Of a stretch of 64,000 nt of DNA, positions 60,401 through 64,000 are shown in pieces (within the stretch, counting starts at the first letter, position 1; every line of letters begins with the position of its first letter). Origin of the DNA: Pterois miles. Its lineage: Eukaryota > Chordata > Actinopteri > Perciformes > Scorpaenidae. The notes below the pieces were generated by a model. It was not told the DNA's origin. It saw only the letters and a list, made by a program, of their open reading frames with translations, and ran no database searches. The DNA is taken from NCBI GenBank assembly GCA_947000775.1, contig CAMQGK010000001.1:919001-983000 (forward strand), given 5' to 3'. The translations under genes were made by a program, and so were the position numbers.

Positions 60401-63274
60401 ATCAGAGTCTCTGCAGCTATGGTCTTTGTTTTCCTTTTCTTTTTTAGGATTTCTTCAGAAACCTCTCCCACTGGATGCAGCAGCACATGGACATGAATGA
60501 TGCTGGGAACTTTCTCATTGAAACATGCGATGACACAGTCTCACGAGATCTGAAACAGCAGCTTCTTCTTCTGAACGGGAGATGGAGGGAGCTGTTTGTC
60601 AAAGTCAAACATGTAAATGTCCTCTAACAACTGTACTGTGAAAAATATAATATAATGATACCATCTGTAGCAAAACCTTAAAGGAATACTTCACCCACAG
60701 AATGACCATTTGTATGTCAATTACTCACCACATGTTACCTTAAGTTCTTGAAGAAAACGTTTTTCTCTTGTGCCTCAGTGGTTGAATGGAGAATCCAAAA
60801 ACGGACAAAAAACAAGTAAATCTTTAATAAATTGATGTAAATTGGGTCCAAATTAAAAAAACAGCAATACTAAATCAAAAATCTGTTTATTCTCTCATGC
60901 AGTATCATCTAAGTCTCATTTATCCAGTCGTATGCTGAGTACTTCAGCAGTATTGCCACTGTATCAGTAACAGTATTGCCACTGCTGTCTCATGCTTGTG
61001 CATGCAAGTCTGTACACTTTTTTGCAGTTTTCTTCAAGAATTCAAGGTAACACGCTATTAGTAAGTGATATAAAGGGGTCATTTTGTGGGTCAAGTATTC
61101 CTTTAAGTTTTCAAAAAAGATAAAAATGTCTTCCTCTGTTTCATCGGCAGTATGCAAGAGCAGATGAAGTAGATAAGTTGAGACAAGACTACCACGATGG
61201 GATTAATACCTTGAAAATGTTCATGGATGCAACCAATGAGAAGATGACTGCTCCCGTCCAAGTATCTTTCCTGAACGTCAGAGCCTTTGTTCAAGATGTT
61301 GAGGTGAGCAGCTGATTCGCTCACCCTTTTCTCAGGTTAGACTGTTTTTTTCCATCTCTGTTCTGTGCAATGAAACATCACTATGCTCTATATATCCCAA
61401 CATACTACAGGAAATCAAGCACAAAGTGCCGGCTATGGAAGCCGCCTGTAAGGCAGCGAGCCGTACTGCTCAGCTGTTGACCAAAGACACTCCACAGGAG
61501 GAAGTTTCACAGATGACGACTGTGATGGCCTCTATCAAAGAGCAGCTGAGCAAGGTGTGTGCAGGTCATTATACAGTATGGCATCCAATTGTTTAACCTC
61601 TCTTCTTTCTCTTTATACATGTGTGTATATTTGTGTTTGTTCATTAACTGTTAAACTGTTGTGGGGTTTTCAAGGATGATACTGACATCTAGTTTGCATT
61701 GAGGGCGCTCATAACTTTTGCCAGTATTTAGTATTTCATCCTGATGTACTGAGGCATTCATATTTATTTATACAAAAAAATATTGATTATTTTGGTCATG
61801 TATGCAACATACTTTAGAAAGATGTGGACTCAACTAGGGTGGTGTTTTTTTTTTTTTTCGTCATGACCAAATCTTACCCAAACCTTAACCAAAATAATTT
61901 ATCTGAATATTAACAAAATAGGTTAAAATGAGTTGGTTCACCTTGTTAACCAAAGATTGTCCAACACTTGAATGAATAAATATTGCAGGTAATTTTTGGC
62001 ATTTGACAGATTAAAGTTTGCTCTATCATAAAATATAGGGCATTTTACTGACGTTATTGTAAAGCTGTTATTGTAAGTTTTACGTACTTATATACTTACT
62101 AAAGTCTCTGAAAAAAAGATTGCTGTTTGCTGAAATTGATTTAAGATCAAAACAAAACATCAGTCACCTGTGATTCACTTTCATCAACATGCGCTCCTTC
62201 AATCAGGTAAGGGAGAGATGTCTGCCTCTGCTGAGGGAGTCCCAGTCTCTATTACCACCTCTGGAAGAAATGGAGAAGAACATCACAGGCTTCTACCAGG
62301 CTCTGGAGAAGGCCAGTCATATCACCAGCACTGCAGACTCCGAGGGACCAGTGGACTTTAAGCAGAAATGCCAGGTAACTAATACCGGATTCCCTGTTTG
62401 CATAACATACCCAATACCAAGCAATTTTGATTTGTCACCATATTCTGATAACCTCCAAGATATGAATAAATGACTAATGTTCTGCTATTGACACTGCAGG
62501 AGCTGGCGACATTCACACACAGCTGTAAGAAGTGTTTGACAGCCATAGAGAGAAACCACCAGGCCATCCAAAAAACAATGAACAGCAGTAACACCCTCCA
62601 GTACATGGACATGAGCCTTCTGCAGAAAAGAGTAGCAGACCTGCAGTCCTCCTCACAGGTACAGTAAACATCACAGCGTGTTTTAATTCATATTCAGCTC
62701 TTAGAACTGTTGTAATATTTAAAAAATACATGTGGGTCTGTGTGTTAAGGGTATGATAAAGGAATCCACAGAGTGGCGGAAGCATGTGGAGGTAAACAGC
62801 AGCCTCATGAAGAGGTTCGATGAGTCCCGCATAGAGCTGGAGAAGGTTCTTAAAATGGCACAGAGCTGTCTGACAGAAAGAGGCAACCCAGAGGAGCTGC
62901 TCAAGAAACACACAGTAAGAAAACACGGCTTGCGCAAGATCCACAATAGCATACCTAGCTGTACATACAGTTTAGGTTATGCCTGTTAAGTGCCAAAGTC
63001 TGTCCTGGCACAGCATGGAACAATGCAACAAAAAAAAGGGATTATATAGTATATAATTGCAACAGAGAATTGGGATGCATGTAAATAAGACCTGTCCTGT
63101 ACAGAGTGTGACTCATGATGAGGTCTTTATTTTTTGCAGGAGTTCTTTGGTCAGCTGGACCAGCGGGTCTTGAATGCGTTCCTCAAGGCGTGTGACGAGC
63201 TGACAGATATTTTGCCAGAGCAGGAGCAGCAGTCGCTACAGGAAACGGTCAGGAAGCTGCACAAACACTGGAAG
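36835..63274 (+). CDS. syne1: SYNE1 (nesprin-1), N-terminal part, continues beyond the window
   Basis: Giant outer-nuclear-membrane spectrin-repeat protein. Its N-terminal calponin-homology (CH) pair binds F-actin and its distant KASH tail joins the LINC complex. Twenty-five coding exons are placed: 36835-36901, 44972-45033, 48827-48922, 51961-52044, 52965-53057, 54254-54432, 54584-54780, 55371-55480, 56837-56887, 57057-57089, 57301-57408, 57512-57649, 58109-58273, 58414-58526, 59250-59418, 59499-59595, 60076-60278, 60448-60612, 61151-61303, 61411-61554, 62207-62374, 62500-62658, 62750-62914, 63140-63274, plus microexon 59723-59743. All phases join. Without the microexon this is 1018 residues. 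CH1 is about 27-133 and CH2 about 175-285, then spectrin-like helices. The start MASPRHFGRPSVDIANVMQK parallels human MATSRGASRCPRDIANVMQR. SYNE2 is excluded because the CH and spectrin sequences follow SYNE1 closely. Confidence 0.96.
38599..38911 (+). mobile_element. tRNA-derived SINE
   Basis: Pol III box A-like 'tagctcagtccgtaagg' (about 38610) and box B GGTTCAAATCC (38653-38663). Ends with a LINE-like tail 'gaatttccccactgtgggac' then 'aataaaggaatatctttct'. Plus orientation, about 313 bp, appears full length. Confidence 0.88.
42005..42300 (+). repeat. Dispersed AT-rich MITE-like repeat
   Basis: 'gattagttgtttggtctata' ... 'aaatgtcagaaaacagtgaaa' ... 'gaggagtaaagaaaccagaa'. Same family as 47455-47805 (reverse) and the split copy at 27981. 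Confidence 0.75.
42944..43001. repeat. (CA)n(GA)n compound microsatellite
   Basis: About 18 CA units followed by about 10 GA units. (GT)n continues the theme at 43529-43566. Confidence 0.95.
43795..43870 (+). CDS. syne1: Candidate alternative syne1 first coding exon
   Basis: ATG GCT ... opens 25 codons (MAHYKDVSVRKTSLNLV ...) and ends one base into the next at a perfect GTAAGT donor. This is exactly the phase needed to splice to 44972, giving ...QYLR-DEQEAVQKR. Human SYNE1 also has isoforms with other first exons joining at DEQE. The peptide has no match that I recognise. Confidence 0.5.
44972..45033 (+). CDS. syne1: syne1 coding exon 2
   Basis: DEQEAVQKRTFTKWINSHLA, the first helix of CH1, nearly identical to human. 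Donor GTAAGT. Confidence 0.97.
47455..47805 (-). repeat. Dispersed repeat, reverse copy of the 42005 family
   Basis: 'ttctggtttcttcactcctc' ... 'gaacaaaacaagacatttga' ... 'attgttagttgcagccct'. Likely complete between 'agagcttcacaattaat' and its inverted end. Confidence 0.75.
47887..48150. mobile_element. hAT MITE, diverged copy of the 12222 element
   Basis: Shares 'caaccaaagaaattc', 'gttgacagatctgtaaaact', 'ccacaaagaatc' and 'gtcattcagcat'. Its ends are eroded. Confidence 0.7.
48827..48922 (+). CDS. syne1: syne1 coding exon 3
   Basis: NDLFEDIKDGVKLLALLEVL then SGQRL, the CH1 core with an actin-binding motif. Confidence 0.97.
49758..51074. mobile_element. Second member of the long-TIR MITE family, interior replaced
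   Basis: Left end TTAAAGGAATAGTTCAGGTG and right end 'acacccaaactatccctTTAA' match the 2102-2744 element, and TTAA is intact on both sides. The 1.3-kb length is double that of the intact copy because of the homopolymer block inside it. Confidence 0.7.
49873..50720. other. Poly-G/poly-A low-complexity block, probable sequence artefact
   Basis: Hundreds of bases made almost only of long G runs, A runs and AT mixtures, with a C patch near 50408. G is hugely in excess over C on one strand. No normal genomic repeat looks like this. Open frames here (Gly-rich or Pro-rich) are meaningless. Confidence 0.8.
51414..51475. repeat. (C)n(CA)n tract
   Basis: About 27 C followed by about 16 CA units in syne1 intron 3. 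Confidence 0.95.
51961..52044 (+). CDS. syne1: syne1 coding exon 4
   Basis: REQGRQLKRIHWVSNIGTAL then KFLEGRK, CH1. Confidence 0.97.
52965..53057 (+). CDS. syne1: syne1 coding exon 5
   Basis: ATDIADGRPSIVLGLIWTII then LYFQ, the end of CH1. Confidence 0.97.
53776..53800. repeat. (TG)n microsatellite
   Basis: About 11 TG units in syne1 intron 5. Confidence 0.9.
54254..54432 (+). CDS. syne1: syne1 coding exon 6
   Basis: Inter-CH linker (IEELTSNLPALQ, Ser-rich SNSNSSVESIASSEAGSPP), then FQGNAKKALLRWVQCTAAK opening CH2. Ends in phase 2 at GTATGT; reading through would give a spurious extension. Confidence 0.96.
54584..54780 (+). CDS. syne1: syne1 coding exon 7
   Basis: CH2 core: GIEVKDFGPSWRDGVAFQSV, VHAIRPDLVDM, ENELGIPRLLDPE. 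Donor GTGCCG is non-optimal. Confidence 0.96.
55371..55480 (+). CDS. syne1: syne1 coding exon 8
   Basis: DVDVDKPDEKSIMTYVAQFL then KHYPNPHQSETDGQQDE, the CH2 end and acidic linker. Confidence 0.97.
55628..56541. mobile_element. TTAA-flanked MITE in syne1 intron 8
   Basis: TTAA then 'agggtaactttactatttt'; the other end is 'aaaaatagcaaagttaccct' followed by TCAA (one change from TTAA). About 910 bp. Confidence 0.65.
56837..56887 (+). CDS. syne1: syne1 coding exon 9 (51 nt, possibly cassette)
   Basis: LLLGSIPTFALSVPVLQ, which resembles the human LPGFPSFANSVQ linker after CH2. Phase 0 on both sides, so it could be skipped. Donor GTGAGA. Confidence 0.6.
57057..57089 (+). CDS. syne1: syne1 candidate exon 10 (33 nt, possibly cassette)
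   Basis: FGPQDIEQMLE between a pyrimidine-rich TAG acceptor and GTATGT donor, phase 0 both sides. It has no clear human counterpart; inclusion is a guess. Confidence 0.45.
57301..57408 (+). CDS. syne1: syne1 coding exon 11
   Basis: REERKMLRELKVFLDQLERD then VLRAQGAEGNLTDKYQ, first spectrin-like helices, matching human REDRVIFKEMKVWIEQFERD. Confidence 0.95.
57512..57649 (+). CDS. syne1: syne1 coding exon 12
   Basis: FKSFRVQYEMKKKQTDPLLQ and HRDGKLSVDQALVKQAWDRV. Confidence 0.97.
58109..58273 (+). CDS. syne1: syne1 coding exon 13
   Basis: LDWHIHLDKSLPGPLGVIGA, WLHRAEMALRED, HEETANVLHRKLEQHK. Confidence 0.97.
58414..58526 (+). CDS. syne1: syne1 coding exon 14
   Basis: HRQTFQQIHRDRSVNGVPVP then SEQLQDMAER. 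Phase 2 donor GTAAGA. Confidence 0.95.
59040..59157. repeat. Fragment of the hAT MITE family
   Basis: 'aactaatcgactgaagaaat' to 'gaggaggcagccctaaa', the right half of the 12222-type element. Confidence 0.5.
59250..59418 (+). CDS. syne1: syne1 coding exon 15
   Basis: FNFVSTSSHAHLIKLEFWEM, then LAESKLKSWIIKYGRRDSVE, close to human. Confidence 0.96.
59499..59595 (+). CDS. syne1: syne1 coding exon 16
   Basis: FVEGHRFFEQYEIIFTGLKQ then AAEVYVKSDSS. Phase 1 donor GTAAGA. Confidence 0.94.
59723..59743 (+). CDS. syne1: syne1 candidate 21-nt microexon
   Basis: Sits between acceptor TTCATGTTACAG and a perfect GTAAGT donor. It inserts RSKTCNK plus a phase-1 base, and both neighbours (59595 and 60076) splice in frame with or without it. 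Human sequence in this place corresponds to the skipped form. Confidence 0.5.
60076..60278 (+). CDS. syne1: syne1 coding exon 17
   Basis: ATAQWRNLALEVRSVRSMLE, EVISNWEKYSSTVASLQAWL, QMLNQSENAKR. Confidence 0.97.
60448..60612 (+). CDS. syne1: syne1 coding exon 18
   Basis: DFFRNLSHWMQQHMDMNDAG, NFLIETCDDTVSRDLKQQLL, LNGRWRELFVKVKH. Confidence 0.97.
60678..61106. mobile_element. TTAA-flanked MITE in syne1 intron 18
   Basis: TTAA (60678-60681) then AGGAATACTTCACCCACAGA; the inverse 'tgtgggtcaagtattcct' precedes TTAA (61103-61106). Its inner arms repeat a 'cttgaagaaaac' / 'ttttcttcaag' inversion. Confidence 0.8.
61151..61303 (+). CDS. syne1: syne1 coding exon 19
   Basis: YARADEVDKLRQDYHDGINT then VQVSFLNVRAFVQDVE. 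Confidence 0.95.
61411..61554 (+). CDS. syne1: syne1 coding exon 20
   Basis: EIKHKVPAMEAACKAASRTA then LTKDTPQEEVSQM and SIKEQLSK. Matches human LITKESPQEE. Confidence 0.94.
62207..62374 (+). CDS. syne1: syne1 coding exon 21
   Basis: VRERCLPLLRESQSLLPPLE then EMEKNITGFYQALEKASHI. The exon itself begins GTAAGG straight after the acceptor AG. Confidence 0.94.
62500..62658 (+). CDS. syne1: syne1 coding exon 22
   Basis: ELATFTHSCKKCLTAIERNH, then SLLQKRVADLQSSSQ. Confidence 0.93.
62750..62914 (+). CDS. syne1: syne1 coding exon 23
   Basis: STEWRKHVEVNSSLMKRFDE, SRIELEKVLKMAQSC, GNPEELLKKHT. Confidence 0.95.
63140..63274 (+). CDS. syne1: syne1 coding exon 24 (last in window)
   Basis: EFFGQLDQRVLNAFLKACDE, LTDILPEQEQQSLQETVRKL, HKHWK. 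Donor GTTAGT; the gene continues to the right. Confidence 0.97.
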
Positions 63275-64000
63275 GTTAGTGACTTGACTTGAATAGTATC
63301 ATTTGCCAAGTGTAAGGATCCATCTTTTTTTAATGTTTTTATTATTATTTTAGATGACTACATATGCATAAATATTATAAATCTTACACCAGCATTTTTT
63401 CATACCAGTTATACAAGGCTGAGTGATAATTCAGTACTATATTTTTTATTATGTATTATCAGAATCTGGTTAATTGCCAAGTGGGTTTCATGTACAAGAA
63501 ATTTGCTTTGGTGTATTGTACATAAACACAATGAGAGAAAATTAAATAAAAGATAAAAAATATGTACAAACATCTGAATTTAAATTAAGGCTCTATAGAA
63601 GAGATGAATATATTAAAAAAAGATTATAAAATATGTACAATATAACTGACATAACATGCTTTGTAGTTTTTACAATTGGTAGTTTTGTGCAGAAATATGC
63701 AAAATTGTCCAATGGTTGTGCAAAGGTTTACAGTATGAAGATATGTATATTCATGTATCAGTATATTGTGATGATATGTTCTGCAAATTTCTGTTGTTCA
63801 GATTAATACATTTGAGCATGCTGTCATGTTATGTGGGATATATTAATGTCATAAAATGTCCTTATATGATATGTGATATTATTTTAACCCAAGCCAGACC
63901 TTCTCTTTTTACTAATACAAATAACCAAATTATATGTCACTTTTCAATATGAGCCAAAAAGTAGCTTGAAGCAAACTGCTCTGAATCTGGCCTCATAATT
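63275..64000 (+). other. syne1: syne1 intron after exon 24
   Basis: AT-rich intron sequence with no exon or recognised repeat; short open frames here look random. Confidence 0.6.

Noticed and set aside
36835..63274. SYNE2 as the identity of the nesprin gene
   Set aside because: CH and spectrin segments follow SYNE1 (for example DEQE-VQKRTFTKWINSHLAK and NFLIETCD), not SYNE2.

Overview
The window is vertebrate genomic DNA, almost certainly from a ray-finned (teleost, percomorph-like) fish. The genes have introns with GT-AG junctions and encode four recognisable vertebrate proteins. The intervening DNA is full of fish-type repeats: TTAA-flanked MITEs, hAT MITEs, LINE tails ending in an 'aatttcccc...aataaagg' motif, a tRNA-headed SINE and an RTE-like LINE 3' end. 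No prokaryotic system, CRISPR array or free-standing RNA gene is present. I identified genes by recalling human protein sequences; no search was run.

Layout. (1) 140-8099, minus strand: complete slc18b1, 14 coding exons, 448 codons, a vesicular polyamine transporter of the major facilitator superfamily. (2) 11382-22850, minus strand: complete coding region of tulp4, 14 coding exons, 1832 codons, with WD40 repeats, a SOCS box and a tubby domain split by a very large insert carrying a Gln-rich tract of about 195 residues. A non-coding first exon probably lies further up, perhaps near 27.3 kb. (3) 29674-31135, minus strand: myct1, two coding exons, 187 residues, a small single-pass membrane protein. 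(4) From about 34.4 kb to beyond the right edge, plus strand: the 5' end of syne1 (nesprin-1), with 25 coding exons placed plus one alternative first exon and one 21-nt microexon. It encodes the paired actin-binding CH domains and the first spectrin-like repeats; the rest of this giant gene is outside.

myct1 and syne1 are divergent neighbours, as in human 6q25.2. tulp4 and slc18b1 lie further along human 6q, so the segment is a compact conserved linkage group. The four genes do not form a pathway: polyamine loading of vesicles, a cullin-5 type ubiquitin-ligase adaptor, a MYC-responsive membrane protein and a nucleus-to-actin linker.

The points most worth a second look are the alternative syne1 first exon (43795-43870), the 21-nt in-frame microexon (59723-59743), the tulp4 glutamine tract, the direct repeats bracketing myct1, a nested transposon stack at 28-29.5 kb, several TTAA-flanked MITE families, and a poly-G/poly-A block at 49.9-50.7 kb that looks like an assembly fault. 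I found nothing that supports a wholly new biological system.
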